DNA of 64,000 nt from CAYQUO01 sp964420835 (GTDB taxonomy: Bacteria > Chloroflexota > Anaerolineae > Anaerolineales > Anaerolineaceae): contig CAYQUO010000006.1 of the NCBI GenBank assembly GCA_964420835.1, forward strand, positions 1 through 64,000. The letters run 5' to 3'. Position numbers and translations under genes: made by a program. This document shows positions 34,356 through 43,054 of the stretch, piece by piece (positions within the stretch are counted from its first letter, which is position 1; the number at the start of each line of letters is the position of its first letter). The notes beneath the pieces are model-generated. The model saw only the letters and a program-made list of their open reading frames with translations, searched no databases and was not told the DNA's origin.

Positions 34356-35699
34356 TTATTCCATGGATCTTGATCCGGTGCTCCCGTTAGTTCGTGTCCT
34401 CGATCGCACTGTATTCCACACGCCGTTGAACCTAGAACGTACAACCTGCCAGGACCCGGATAATGTCGGTGGGGTGTGTGTGCTCATTCCCTCCCACGGG
34501 TCCTGGTCAAAGAGTTTGCGCAACGAATAATCCACCAGTAATTTGGCGGAAGTTAACACTGGCGCAGCAAGTAACACACCGATGATACCCAGCAGGCTTG
34601 CTCCCACCAGTACAGCCACCATTACTGCCGCAGGGTGAATTTTCAATGCATCAGCCATCATGCGGGGAACAAGGATATTATCCAATAACGTGTCCAGGAT
34701 AATCCCGGTTCCAACAATCAGAATAACGTATCCCCAGCTGTCGAGACCAAACACGGTTGTCCCCTGGAAATAAGAAACCATTCCATAGGTAATCCAGGCA
34801 ATCATGGGCCCTGCATAAGGGACCAGGCGCGCCAATCCAGCAATGACCGCCATTCCAAAAAAATATCGAAGTTGCAATCCTCCAAGAACGATTGCGTAGA
34901 CCAGGATCGTAATCAGGATGATGATGATCTGCCCTCGAAGAAACGCATTCCAGATCTTTCCCAGTTCAATTCCCAACCGGTTCAAGTCATCCCCGTGTCC
35001 CGGCAAATGTACATTGACCAGTTTATTGGATAATCCTTCGGTTTCTGCAACAATAAAATAAGAAAAGACCAGAACAAAGAACGCCCAGCCGATCGTGGTT
35101 ACCGCACCGGTTGCAATCCCCCCAACAGCCGTTCCAATGCGGGAAAAGAGGGGGGTGACCGCTGTGAATATCTGATCCGTTATCGGGGAAATATCCGAGT
35201 TTGACAGATCAACGGAAAAAGGACCAATACTCAATGGCTTGCTTGTAATCCCTTCGATCAATTCGGGAAGATAGGTTACAAGTTTTTGCAAATAGGCTAT
35301 CACACTTCCGATCTGATCGATTATGGTGATCCCACCCCAGGTCAACAAGCCCAGGATTAGGATGAAAATAACCAGGTATAGGAAGGAAACTGAAACACGC
35401 CAGGAGATCTTAAGTCTTCTGCGTAGAAGATCCGCCACAGGGTAGATAAGATAGGCAAAAATAAATGACAACAGGAGTGGTCCAAGCAGGGAACTGAACC
35501 GAATTACCAATCCCGCCAGAATGGCAACCAGGGAAAAGGCTACTACCAGTTTGGTTGTGCTACCCCAAGGAGGGGAAAATGACTTATTCCCCCTCCCCGG
35601 GCCCTGCCGGGGAAAGGGGAAATCATTCCTTCTGGGTAGGCGGTGTATACGGCTGCTACGGACAGGCTTGTTGTCCAAAGAGGAATCCGAACCAATCAC
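34356..35699 (-). CDS. AI-2E transporter (PerM/YdiK) family membrane protein
   Basis: A 447-residue polytopic protein. After a basic, Arg/Pro-rich N-terminus (about 1-48) come hydrophobic segments near 50-100, 110-135, 190-215 and a cluster at 245-370, including ARLVPYAGPMIAWI, the conserved P-Y-x-G/P loop of the family. Members are proposed exporters or sodium-proton antiporters; the AI-2 link is historic. The GTG at 35699 lies 44 bases inside the FHA gene; the true start could be a later TTG because no ribosome-binding site is visible. Confidence 0.87.
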   Translation of the reverse strand: MIGSDSSLDNKPVRSSRIHRLPRRNDFPFPRQGPGRGNKSFSPPWGSTTKLVVAFSLVAILAGLVIRFSSLLGPLLLSFIFAYLIYPVADLLRRRLKISWRVSVSFLYLVIFILILGLLTWGGITIIDQIGSVIAYLQKLVTYLPELIEGITSKPLSIGPFSVDLSNSDISPITDQIFTAVTPLFSRIGTAVGGIATGAVTTIGWAFFVLVFSYFIVAETEGLSNKLVNVHLPGHGDDLNRLGIELGKIWNAFLRGQIIIILITILVYAIVLGGLQLRYFFGMAVIAGLARLVPYAGPMIAWITYGMVSYFQGTTVFGLDSWGYVILIVGTGIILDTLLDNILVPRMMADALKIHPAAVMVAVLVGASLLGIIGVLLAAPVLTSAKLLVDYSLRKLFDQDPWEGMSTHTPPTLSGSWQVVRSRFNGVWNTVRSRTRTNGSTGSRSME

Positions 35700-36300
35700 A
35701 CCAAAGGTTCTGCATATCGATATAGATCAAAGCCACGACACAGAAACAAACCACCAGGAAAATGGCAATCACCAGTATGATGAGCCAGGTGGGAAATTTT
35801 TTCTTTTCCTCATATTCGTTTTGATATACTTCCGCCGGGGCAGCAGGAACACGTCCAGCATAAGAAGAAGCCCGCGGAGTTGATGAGGCTGGCGAAGGAG
35901 GCAAGGCTTGTTCCAATGGTCTGGGCGCACCAGCGGATGGTTTCTCGGTGATCCTGCCATATGCGCCAGACGATACCACGGTTGCCTCAAGGTCAACAGT
36001 CAGGCCTTCGAATACCAGGGTGATATGCTCACCAAAATTGATGGTTTCCCCCCCACGCAACATGGTCGGCCCAGAGATCCTCTGCCCATTCACCAGAGTG
36101 CCATTGGTGGATCCAAGGTCCTCAATACCATATGCTCCACCCTTGGCGAACATTCGCGCGTGGCGTCGCGATACTTCCGGGTCATTGATAATAATGTCGT
36201 TATTCTGCTCGCGTCCAATGAACAACTCCGCGCCTTCGAGTGGGTAAATCTTTCCGGCTCCTGGTCCCTCATGCAGGACAAGACGGTAGCTGGTATTCAT
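35656..36300 (-). CDS. FHA-domain membrane protein
   Basis: 214 residues from the ATG at 36300, which follows GGAGGAGGTGGTCCGT. Residues 1-95 form an FHA domain that binds phosphothreonine: FIGREQNNDIIINDPEVSRRHARM and DLGSTNGTLVNG carry the conserved GR, SxxH and NG. A Pro/Ala-rich linker leads to one membrane segment near 170-195 and a short tail, so the FHA domain is cytoplasmic. No Ser/Thr kinase is in the window. It overlaps the transporter gene downstream and has its own consensus-like promoter. Confidence 0.9.
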   Translation of the reverse strand: MNTSYRLVLHEGPGAGKIYPLEGAELFIGREQNNDIIINDPEVSRRHARMFAKGGAYGIEDLGSTNGTLVNGQRISGPTMLRGGETINFGEHITLVFEGLTVDLEATVVSSGAYGRITEKPSAGAPRPLEQALPPSPASSTPRASSYAGRVPAAPAEVYQNEYEEKKKFPTWLIILVIAIFLVVCFCVVALIYIDMQNLWCDWFGFLFGQQACP

Positions 36301-36332
36301 ACGGACCACCTCCTCCTCATCATGTTCATACA

Positions 36333-36361
36333 AGTGTACTGATATATTTTATACATGTCAA
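36333..36361 (-). promoter_or_regulatory. Promoter of the FHA gene
   Basis: On the minus strand: TTGACA (36361-36356), 17 bases, TACACT (36338-36333). Transcription would begin near 36326, 26 bases before the ATG at 36300. Confidence 0.7.
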
Positions 36362-36509
36362 CAAGTGAAAATGACAACCATCCAAGACAAAGTTGCCACC
36401 TGCGCAAGAGCAGCCTTAAAGCATTGTGATCCTTAAAATGCAGGCCTGGGCATCCATTTCATAAGCAAGATTACCGGTTTGAATCCCATGGAAAATTCGT
36501 TTTGGTATT

Positions 36510-37847
36510 CTATATGGTTTCCAAATACCGCTCAATCTCCCAATCGGTAACGTGGATCCGATAGTCATCCCATTCTTCCCATTTTGCCCGCAGGAAGGCA
36601 GCCATGACATCAGGTCCCAGCGAATCCCGGATCACATCATCTTTTTCCAATTCCGTCAACGCTTCACGAAGAGACCCTGGAAGTTCCTGTATCTTCATTC
36701 GCTTCCGTTCTTGGGCTGTCATGTTGTACACATTTACATTTGTCAATGGCTTCTCGGGAGTTAATTTTCTGTCAATTCCATCAAGTGCGACAGCCAGCAT
36801 GGCAGTGAATGCAAGATAAGGGTTGCATGATGGGTCCGGACAGCGTAGCTCAGCACGGATTGCCTGCTTCATACCGTGGTTGAAACAGGGAATCCGGATG
36901 AGGGAGGAACGATTGGTTTGGGCCCAGCCAATGTAAACGGGCGCCTCATATCCTGGTACCAGGCGCTTGTATGAATTTACTGTTGGTGCGACAATGGCCG
37001 AGAGAGCCCGGGCATGTACAAGCTGCCCGGCGATGAATCCGTAAGCAATTGGGGACAAGTGAAGGGAATCATCCTGTGAATAAAACAGGTTGCTGCCTTT
37101 CAAATCGAACAATGACTGGTGACAATGCATTCCGGAGCCATTAATACCGAAGATCGGCTTGGGCATGAAGGATGCCACCAGGCCATTGTGGTTGGCAATT
37201 GCCTTCACCGTGTACTTAAGCGTCAGCACATTGTCCGCGGTTCTTAGTGCATCTGCAAAACGGAAGTCGATTTCATGCTGCCCAATTGCCACTTCATGGT
37301 GCCCTACCTCAACCTCCAGCCCCATGCTTTTTAATGCCTGCATCAGTTCTGTTCGTACCCTGACAGCCTCATCGTTGGGGGAAAAGTCAAAGTATCCGCC
37401 CACATCATGCGGCACAGGATGCACAGGAGTTACGCCGTTCTTCCTGAAGAGGAAGAATTCTGGTTCTGGCCCAACATTGAACGTCCACCCGCGTTCTTTT
37501 ATCTTTGCAAGAATACGTTTTAAAGCTCCACGCGGGTCACCAGAAAAAGGTTTTCCCTCCGGGGTATAGATATCACAAAAAACCCGGGCCCGACGGAGTT
37601 CCATCGGGCTCCATGGCAGAACTGCATATGTGCCAGGGTCCAGCCGCAACACCATATCGCTTTCCTGGATTCTTGCAAACCCTTCCACAGATGAGCCATC
37701 GAACCAAATACCATTGTCCAAAGCCTCATCCAACTGGCTGACGGGGATATCCACGCTTTTTACAGTTCCATTTACGTCTGTAAACTGTAAGGATATGAAT
37801 TTTACTGAATCAGCCTTAACCTGTTCGAGGATTTGCTTTTTTTCCAT
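36510..37847 (-). CDS. glnA: Glutamine synthetase type I-alpha
   Basis: ATP-dependent glutamate + ammonia to glutamine. 445 residues from the ATG at 37847 (AGGAGA upstream). Motifs: WFDGSSVEGFARIQESDM, GPEPEFFLF, the ammonium/glutamate loop FGINGSGMHCHQSLF, and RIPCFNHGMKQAIRAELRCPDPSCNPYLA. The segment that carries the adenylylated Tyr (NLYDLP) in GSI-beta reads NVYNMTAQERKR here, as in Firmicute GSI-alpha, so control by adenylylation is not expected. It has its own promoter and a leader of about 390 bases with a terminator-like hairpin. It lies downstream of argG-argH on the same strand. Confidence 0.96.
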   Translation of the reverse strand: MEKKQILEQVKADSVKFISLQFTDVNGTVKSVDIPVSQLDEALDNGIWFDGSSVEGFARIQESDMVLRLDPGTYAVLPWSPMELRRARVFCDIYTPEGKPFSGDPRGALKRILAKIKERGWTFNVGPEPEFFLFRKNGVTPVHPVPHDVGGYFDFSPNDEAVRVRTELMQALKSMGLEVEVGHHEVAIGQHEIDFRFADALRTADNVLTLKYTVKAIANHNGLVASFMPKPIFGINGSGMHCHQSLFDLKGSNLFYSQDDSLHLSPIAYGFIAGQLVHARALSAIVAPTVNSYKRLVPGYEAPVYIGWAQTNRSSLIRIPCFNHGMKQAIRAELRCPDPSCNPYLAFTAMLAVALDGIDRKLTPEKPLTNVNVYNMTAQERKRMKIQELPGSLREALTELEKDDVIRDSLGPDVMAAFLRAKWEEWDDYRIHVTDWEIERYLETI

Positions 37848-37880
37848 CACCACGTCTCCTAAAATAAATGCTTTAAACAC

Positions 37881-37903
37881 AAAAGCATGCCATGGGGGCA
37901 TGC
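37881..37903 (-). terminator. Terminator-like hairpin in the glnA leader
   Basis: GCATGCC (37885-37891) and GGCATGC (37897-37903) form a seven-base stem with a five-base loop. On the minus strand it is followed by TTTTGTGTTT. It sits 34 bases before the glnA start, in the place of an attenuator; the T tract is imperfect. Confidence 0.5.
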
Positions 37904-38236
37904 CTCAGATCGCTGAATTGAGAGCGAACGGCATTCCTTCCATTTCTAAATACGGCATCCTGATCGGTGCTTTCAGGAAGATCACTGCAGGTATCTTGTT
38001 GGAATCGTTACCGGTTCTTTTCGATGGCCTGCTTATTCTGGAAGGGAGAAAGAAGCCCGTGATCAGGCTGCAGAGGCATCCGCTGATCATCCGATTTTTT
38101 CCCGATCTGTATCAGGATTAGCACCCCCTTCGCAGAGGGGAACCTCCACCTCGTCATCTCATTACAATATTGAGACTCAGCCGCTATCTCTCCGTATTTT
38201 TTTATCTGTTAAGAGTTCAGGAACATCTATTTCGTA
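37904..38236 (-). other. Long 5' leader region of glnA
   Basis: About 330 bases lie between the glnA transcription start and the leader hairpin. I recognise no gene: short frames on both strands (for example 37905-38090 minus) have no domain or ribosome-binding site. The region is a candidate for regulatory RNA. Confidence 0.4.
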
Positions 38237-38242
38237 TCATGG

Positions 38243-38271
38243 ATATTATCTTTTCCGACGAAAAAAGTCAA
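38243..38271 (-). promoter_or_regulatory. Promoter of glnA
   Basis: On the minus strand: TTGACT (38271-38266), 17 bases, TAATAT (38248-38243). Transcription would begin near 38236. Confidence 0.7.
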
Positions 38272-38322
38272 GAGGAATAACACCCTCCATTAACTGGTGC
38301 CATGCCCGGTTTACAGTCAAGG

Positions 38323-39705
38323 TTATGGGTCACCTGCAGTTTCAAGGATTTTTTTGGCCATCTGAAGTTGAGTTCGCACAGCCTCCGGAGAGGTGCCCCC
38401 CCATGCAGACCGTGAACCAACCGACCGTTCAAGTGAGAACAACTCAAACAGGTCTTTCTTGAAACCAGCACTGGCTTGTTTCCACACCTCCAGGGGCACA
38501 TCCATTAATCGCAGTTTTTTCTCCTGTGCAAACCGTACAACTTTTCCCACTGCTGCGTGTGCTTGCCGAAAAGGAACGCCGGCACGAACCAGGTAATCCG
38601 CCAAATCTGTTGCATACACCTGCGGATCAACATCTGCCGCCATTGCCTCCCGGTCCACCTCCAGGGTTTCCAGAACTCTGGCAAAAACAGGCAAAGAAAT
38701 CAACAATCTATCCGTTGCTGAAAAAACTGCAGCCTTGTCTTCCTGTAGATCCTTGTCATAAACAGATGGCAGGCCCTTAAGCACTGACATGGTACCTGTT
38801 AATAGACCGATCAGAACTCCTGACTGGGCCCTGGTCAATTCCAACAGATCCGGATTCTTTTTTTGCGGCATCAGGCTGGAGCCTGTCGAATACGCATCCG
38901 TTAGATGAATGAAACCGAATTCTGAGGTGTTAAAGATGATCAGCATCTCTGCAAGTTTTCCAAGGTGCAAAGCCAACATGGAAGCCCAAAAAAGGTAACC
39001 CACTACAAAATCCCGGTCCGAAACAGCATCCAGGCTGTTGGGTGAAGGCTGGGAAAAACCAAGGTCTTCAGCCAGTGCGAACCGGTCTATTGGCATTCCG
39101 CTCCCGGCCAGCGCGCCGCAGCCTAATGGCAGGACCGAAATCTCATCTGACAGGTTTTGAAGTCGTTTTCTGTCGCGCTCCAGCATCCAGAAGCCCCACA
39201 ACCACCAGTGGCTTATCAGGATCGGCTGGGCTTGCTGCAGGTGGGTATACCCTGGAAAAATGGCGCCAAAATCCTTTTCAGACCGCCTTACAAGTGAAAT
39301 TTGCACCTTTCGCACCAATCCATCAAGCCCGGGAATCTGAGACATCATCCAAATTCGGAAGGCGGTTGCCACCTGGTCATTTCGACTCCTCCCGGTATGC
39401 AGCTTTCCTGCAGTTGGGCCGATCTTCTCCGCAAGGATCTTTTCAACCGCGGTGTGGATATCCTCATCGCCATCCTTGAATGTCATCTTCCCCGATTCCA
39501 ATTCCTCGCCCATGGATTCCAACCCATTGCTGATGGCATCCAATTCCTCGCGATTCAGGATCCCAGCCTGTTTCAGTGCACGCGCCCATGCCAGGCTTCC
39601 CCTGATGTCGGCTGCCGCAAGACGTTTATCGACTGGCAACGATGCATTCATCCGCTCGGCAAGCGGGTCCAACGCGTCTTCAAATCGTCCACCCCACATT
39701 TTCAT
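38323..39705 (-). CDS. argH: Argininosuccinate lyase
   Basis: Cleaves argininosuccinate to arginine and fumarate, the last step of arginine synthesis. The 460-residue protein has KMWGGRFEDALDPLAERMN at the start, LHTGRSRNDQVATAFRIW, the catalytic His region GYTHLQQAQPI, and the fumarase/aspartase superfamily signature SSLMPQKKNPD. It begins one base after the argG stop, so the two genes form an argG-argH operon. Confidence 0.97.
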   Translation of the reverse strand: MKMWGGRFEDALDPLAERMNASLPVDKRLAAADIRGSLAWARALKQAGILNREELDAISNGLESMGEELESGKMTFKDGDEDIHTAVEKILAEKIGPTAGKLHTGRSRNDQVATAFRIWMMSQIPGLDGLVRKVQISLVRRSEKDFGAIFPGYTHLQQAQPILISHWWLWGFWMLERDRKRLQNLSDEISVLPLGCGALAGSGMPIDRFALAEDLGFSQPSPNSLDAVSDRDFVVGYLFWASMLALHLGKLAEMLIIFNTSEFGFIHLTDAYSTGSSLMPQKKNPDLLELTRAQSGVLIGLLTGTMSVLKGLPSVYDKDLQEDKAAVFSATDRLLISLPVFARVLETLEVDREAMAADVDPQVYATDLADYLVRAGVPFRQAHAAVGKVVRFAQEKKLRLMDVPLEVWKQASAGFKKDLFELFSLERSVGSRSAWGGTSPEAVRTQLQMAKKILETAGDP

Positions 39706-39706
39706 T

Positions 39707-40957
39707 TCAATCCCTTTGGATCTCTTCAGGGTTCAGCGGAGGCAACTTCAATCCCATTTCCATCATGGCTTTCACCTTGCTTGAAAGCCCGAACAACCTG
39801 ATAAAACCAGCAGCATCACTTTGGTCATAAACCGGTGAATGTCCGAAGGTGGCATACTCCTCACGGTATAAATTATTGGGGCTTTCCCTCGATTCTATCA
39901 AAATGTTCCCCTTATACATCTTTAACGTAATCGCTCCTGTGACCCCCTTCTGGGTCTCCTCAAAGAATGCATCCAACGCTGAACGCAACGGGGTGAACCA
40001 CTGTCCAAAATAAACCATCTCGGCATACTTCAGAGCCACAACATCCTTGTAATGCAGGGTTTCCCTGTCCAAAGTAATGGATTCCAATTCCTTGTGCGCG
40101 GCATAAAGCAGGGTTCCGCCAGGGGTTTCATATGCACCGCGCGATTTCATCCCAACCAGGCGATTTTCAACCAGGTCGATCCTTCCAATCCCATGCCGCC
40201 CACCAAGTTTGTTCAAGTGTTCGATCAACGTGGCTGCAGACATTTCAACGCCATTAACCGCTACGGGTTTCCCTTCAAGAAAACTGATCTTGACTGTTTC
40301 TGGCTCATCCGGCGCTGCCATGGGCGAGACGCTGAGCAGGTACATGTCTTCGTCTGGTGATAAATTGCAATGCTCAAGAGGTCCTCCCTCATGAGAAACG
40401 TGCCACAAATTCCGATCACGGCTATACAGGGAGGGATTGCTCTTCGGGAATGGCAGGCCGCGTTCCATAAGATAGTTAAGGGCATCCTCCCGCGATTGAA
40501 TGTTCCACTCCCTCCAGGGGGCGATGATTTTCAGGTTCGGGTTCAGCGCAGTGAATGCCAGTTCAAAACGAACCTGGTCATTCCCCTTTCCGGTACATCC
40601 GTGTGCAACTGCGTCCGCCCCCTCTTCAGCGGCGACCTGTACCTGGTGCCAGGCGATTAATGGCCGGGCGATGGATGTCCCAAGAAGGTATTTCCTTTCA
40701 TAAATTGCCCCGGATGATAATAATTTAAAGATGTAATCATGAGCGAACTCCTCCCTCAAATCGCGTACGATCAATTTGCTTGCCCCCGAACGTTTTGCCC
40801 TTTCTTCAAGCCCATTCAATTCCTCCGCCTGGCCCACGTCCGCGCAAAAACATACCACCTCGCACTTGTAGTTCTCGATCAACCATGGAATGATCACCGA
40901 GGTATCAAGCCCACCTGAATATGCCAGAATAGTTTTCTTTACACCTTTGTTTACCAT
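39707..40957 (-). CDS. argG: Argininosuccinate synthase
   Basis: Joins citrulline and aspartate using ATP. 416 residues from the ATG at 40957, with AAGGAGG 6 bases upstream. The P-loop AYSGGLDTSVIIPWL lies at the N-terminus, followed by AHGCTGKGNDQVRFE and DLVENRLVGMKSRG typical of ArgG. An upstream ATG at 41083 would place coding sequence across the promoter-proximal leader hairpins and is rejected. Transcription starts at a perfect consensus promoter, passes a structured leader and an intrinsic-terminator hairpin, then enters argG-argH. Confidence 0.97.
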   Translation of the reverse strand: MVNKGVKKTILAYSGGLDTSVIIPWLIENYKCEVVCFCADVGQAEELNGLEERAKRSGASKLIVRDLREEFAHDYIFKLLSSGAIYERKYLLGTSIARPLIAWHQVQVAAEEGADAVAHGCTGKGNDQVRFELAFTALNPNLKIIAPWREWNIQSREDALNYLMERGLPFPKSNPSLYSRDRNLWHVSHEGGPLEHCNLSPDEDMYLLSVSPMAAPDEPETVKISFLEGKPVAVNGVEMSAATLIEHLNKLGGRHGIGRIDLVENRLVGMKSRGAYETPGGTLLYAAHKELESITLDRETLHYKDVVALKYAEMVYFGQWFTPLRSALDAFFEETQKGVTGAITLKMYKGNILIESRESPNNLYREEYATFGHSPVYDQSDAAGFIRLFGLSSKVKAMMEMGLKLPPLNPEEIQRD

Positions 40958-40971
40958 TGGAATCCTCCTTG

Positions 40972-41002
40972 AAAAAATAACAAATCCCCCGAAGGGGATT
41001 TG
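40972..41002 (-). terminator. Intrinsic terminator in the argG leader (attenuator)
   Basis: A nine-base perfect stem, CAAATCCCC (40981-40989) with GGGGATTTG (40994-41002). On the minus strand it has a UUCG loop and is followed by TTATTTTTTC. The argG Shine-Dalgarno starts two bases later. Since it lies between the promoter and argG, it can only act as an attenuator. Confidence 0.8.
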
Positions 41003-41032
41003 ATTGAAAACGGTTTTGATTCTGGAAATTAA

Positions 41033-41106
41033 CCTGTTTCGAACGTCAAATGGCCACCTTCGCAAGGTCGCAAAAAATGGCATTTCGTCGGACTCGAATG
41101 AACAGG
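41033..41106 (-). promoter_or_regulatory. Structured leader domain of argG
   Basis: Plus-strand CCTGTT (41033-41038) plus TCGA (41039-41042) pair with TCGA (41094-41097) and AACAGG (41101-41106), with a three-base bulge. Inside, AAATGGCCA (41048-41056) pairs with TGGCATTT (41078-41085), and ACCTT (41056-41060) with AAGGT (41064-41068). The transcribed minus strand can form the same interrupted hairpin. No known riboswitch class is recognised. Confidence 0.5.
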
Positions 41107-41125
41107 GGCCTAACCATCGAGCGTG

Positions 41126-41154
41126 ATTATAAGGATGCGCCTGGTTTCTGTCAA
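41126..41154 (-). promoter_or_regulatory. Perfect consensus promoter of argG-argH
   Basis: On the minus strand: TTGACA (41154-41149), 17 bases, TATAAT (41131-41126). Both hexamers and the spacing are consensus. Transcription would begin near 41119. Confidence 0.85.
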
Positions 41155-41197
41155 GGTTTCCACATTATTCAGCACTTGGATTTGTTAAATTGAGGTA

Positions 41198-41225
41198 TTG
41201 ACCATTTGAACAAATGTACTATAAT
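41198..41225 (+). promoter_or_regulatory. recA promoter with an internal palindrome
   Basis: TTGACC (41198-41203), 16 bases, TATAAT (41220-41225). The spacer contains the perfect palindrome CATTTGAACAAATG (41203-41216). A repressor bound there would block polymerase, which suits an SOS (LexA-type) operator. Confidence 0.7.
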
Positions 41226-41293
41226 CGAAATGCATAAATGGTTTTACCTTGACTTATAATTAACTTACCATAATCTGGCAGTGAGGAGATCGT

Positions 41294-42397
41294 ATGGCCA
41301 AAAAAACAACAATATCGGGGGCTCAGCCCATCCCCGGAGATCTGTCAAGCATGGACTCCGATGCACGCCGTGTCGTCCTTGAGAAGGCTCTTGGTGATAT
41401 TGTAAAAAGATATGGAGAGGGTTCGATCATGTTAATGGGGGAAGCCACCCATCTGGCTGTTGAAGCCATTCCCACTGGTTCATTATCCCTCGATCTGGCT
41501 TTGGGCGTCGGTGGTATTCCACGTGCCCGCATCACCGAGATCTTCGGGCCTGAATCCTCCGGAAAGACCACCCTTTGCCTGCATATCGTTGCTGAAGCCC
41601 AAAAACTTGGTGGAACAGCAGCCTATGTTGACATGGAGCATGCCCTAGACCCCGCGTACGCCAGCCGGGTGGGGGTAAATATTAACCAGCTTCTGGTTTC
41701 CCAGCCTGATACGGGCGAGCAGGCTTTGGAAATAACGGAAACTTTGGTTCGTACCGGCGCTGTCGATGTGGTGGCAGTTGATTCGGTCGCCGCCCTGGTT
41801 CCCCGCTCCGAAATTGAGGGCGATATGGGTGACGCGACCATGGGCATGCAGGCCCGCCTTATGTCCCAGGCTTTGCGCAAGCTTTCTGGGGCTATCAATC
41901 AGACCAAAACAGCCGTAATTTTCACCAACCAGTTGCGACAGAAGATCGGCATTGTATATGGCAACCCGGAAACCACCCCTGGAGGTCTCGCTTTAAAATT
42001 TTACGCCTCAGTCCGGCTGGATGTTCGAAGGATTCAGTCCATCAAGGACGGCGCCGAAATAACAGGCAATCGCACCCGTGTAAGGGTTGTCAAGAACAAG
42101 GTAGCTCCCCCATTCCGAACTGCTGAATTTGACATCATGTATAACGAAGGTATCTCCAAGACTGGCGATGTTCTGGACCTCGCTACACAATTGGAATTGG
42201 TAGCCAAGCGGGGAGCATTCTACTCCTATGGTGATCTCCGCCTGGGACAGGGCCGCGAGAACGCAAAAGAGTATCTGCGCCAATATCCGGAACTCGCCGC
42301 TGAGATTGAACTTGCGGTTAGGCAAAGAGCAACCGGCGCAGAAATGATGTTCGTCGGGAATCAAACCGAGGACGAGAACACTCCCGCAGACGATTAA
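41294..42397 (+). CDS. recA: Recombinase RecA
   Basis: Forms filaments on single-stranded DNA, promotes strand exchange and activates LexA self-cleavage. The 367-residue protein has the Walker A GPESSGKTTLC (about residue 77), Walker B VDVVAVDSVAALVPR, the loop L1/L2 regions (EIEGDMGDATMGMQARLMSQ and IFTNQLRQKIG...PETTPGG) and the usual C-terminal domain. Gene context offers no partner such as recX or lexA. Its promoter carries a palindrome that may be the SOS operator of this lineage. Confidence 0.98.
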   Translation: MAKKTTISGAQPIPGDLSSMDSDARRVVLEKALGDIVKRYGEGSIMLMGEATHLAVEAIPTGSLSLDLALGVGGIPRARITEIFGPESSGKTTLCLHIVAEAQKLGGTAAYVDMEHALDPAYASRVGVNINQLLVSQPDTGEQALEITETLVRTGAVDVVAVDSVAALVPRSEIEGDMGDATMGMQARLMSQALRKLSGAINQTKTAVIFTNQLRQKIGIVYGNPETTPGGLALKFYASVRLDVRRIQSIKDGAEITGNRTRVRVVKNKVAPPFRTAEFDIMYNEGISKTGDVLDLATQLELVAKRGAFYSYGDLRLGQGRENAKEYLRQYPELAAEIELAVRQRATGAEMMFVGNQTEDENTPADD

Positions 42398-42496
42398 AAA
42401 GCACCCCATGCCTAGATTTTTTCCGACTGCTGCCAGGCAAAGCGAACATCGCATTGCGATAACAAAAATGGACAAAAAAACAAGAGGGAGACCAGC

Positions 42497-43048
42497 ATGA
42501 TGATACGAACAGGAGGCGTTAACCGGTGCGCCGCGATCGTTATCGTATGTTTCCTGTTCACCACAACGACATCCTGCACACGTACCATGCGGACGGGAAG
42601 CGATTCAGAGACCCTGATGTATCGCCCCCCCACCCTGGCCCCAACGAATCCTCCTGCAACATCCACACCCCTCCCGGTTGCGGGCGAATCTGAAGATCGT
42701 GATTGTACTGATTCCCTCACCTTTGTCACGGATGTCACAATCCCTGATGGTACTGCTGTAATGGCCGGCTCGTCCATCGACAAACGCTGGGAAGTAAAAA
42801 ACAACGGCACCTGTAATTGGGATAATTCCTATTCCCTGCGCCTGATTGGCGGACCTGAAATGGGTGCCAACCCCCAACAGGCACTCATTCCGGCGCGCAG
42901 TGGAAGCCAAATCGTTATTCGCATGGAATTTGTGGCACCAGATGAACCCGGTGGTTACCGGAGTGCCTGGCAGGCATTCAACCCGGAAGGTGTGGCATTT
43001 GGAGATCCCTTTTATATCGAGATCGTCGTAGAGAAGCCAAAATCCTGA
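42497..43048 (+). CDS. Lipoprotein with NBR1-type Ig-like domain
   Basis: The 183-residue protein has a signal with a weak lipobox (TTTTSC), a short Pro/Thr linker and an Ig-like domain from about 75 that matches the NBR1 central-domain pattern: DKRWEVKNNGTCNWDNSYSLRLIGG and later GGYRSAWQAF. Same architecture as the protein at 195. AGGGAG lies before two adjacent ATG codons (42497 and 42500). It precedes the C39-like peptidase gene by 6 bases, so the two are probably co-expressed on the cell surface. Confidence 0.78.
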   Translation: MMIRTGGVNRCAAIVIVCFLFTTTTSCTRTMRTGSDSETLMYRPPTLAPTNPPATSTPLPVAGESEDRDCTDSLTFVTDVTIPDGTAVMAGSSIDKRWEVKNNGTCNWDNSYSLRLIGGPEMGANPQQALIPARSGSQIVIRMEFVAPDEPGGYRSAWQAFNPEGVAFGDPFYIEIVVEKPKS

Positions 43049-43054
43049 CATCCC

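Noticed and set aside
37900..38121. Plus-strand 73-codon frame in the glnA leader
   Set aside because: No recognisable domain or convincing ribosome-binding site, and it is antisense to the glnA transcript; reported only as part of the leader.
41077..41106. tRNA-like 3' end (TTCGAGTCC ... CCA then T run) on the minus strand in the argG leader
   Set aside because: The T stem does not pair, and there is no matching acceptor 5' strand, D arm or anticodon arm upstream; the region fits the argG leader hairpin better.
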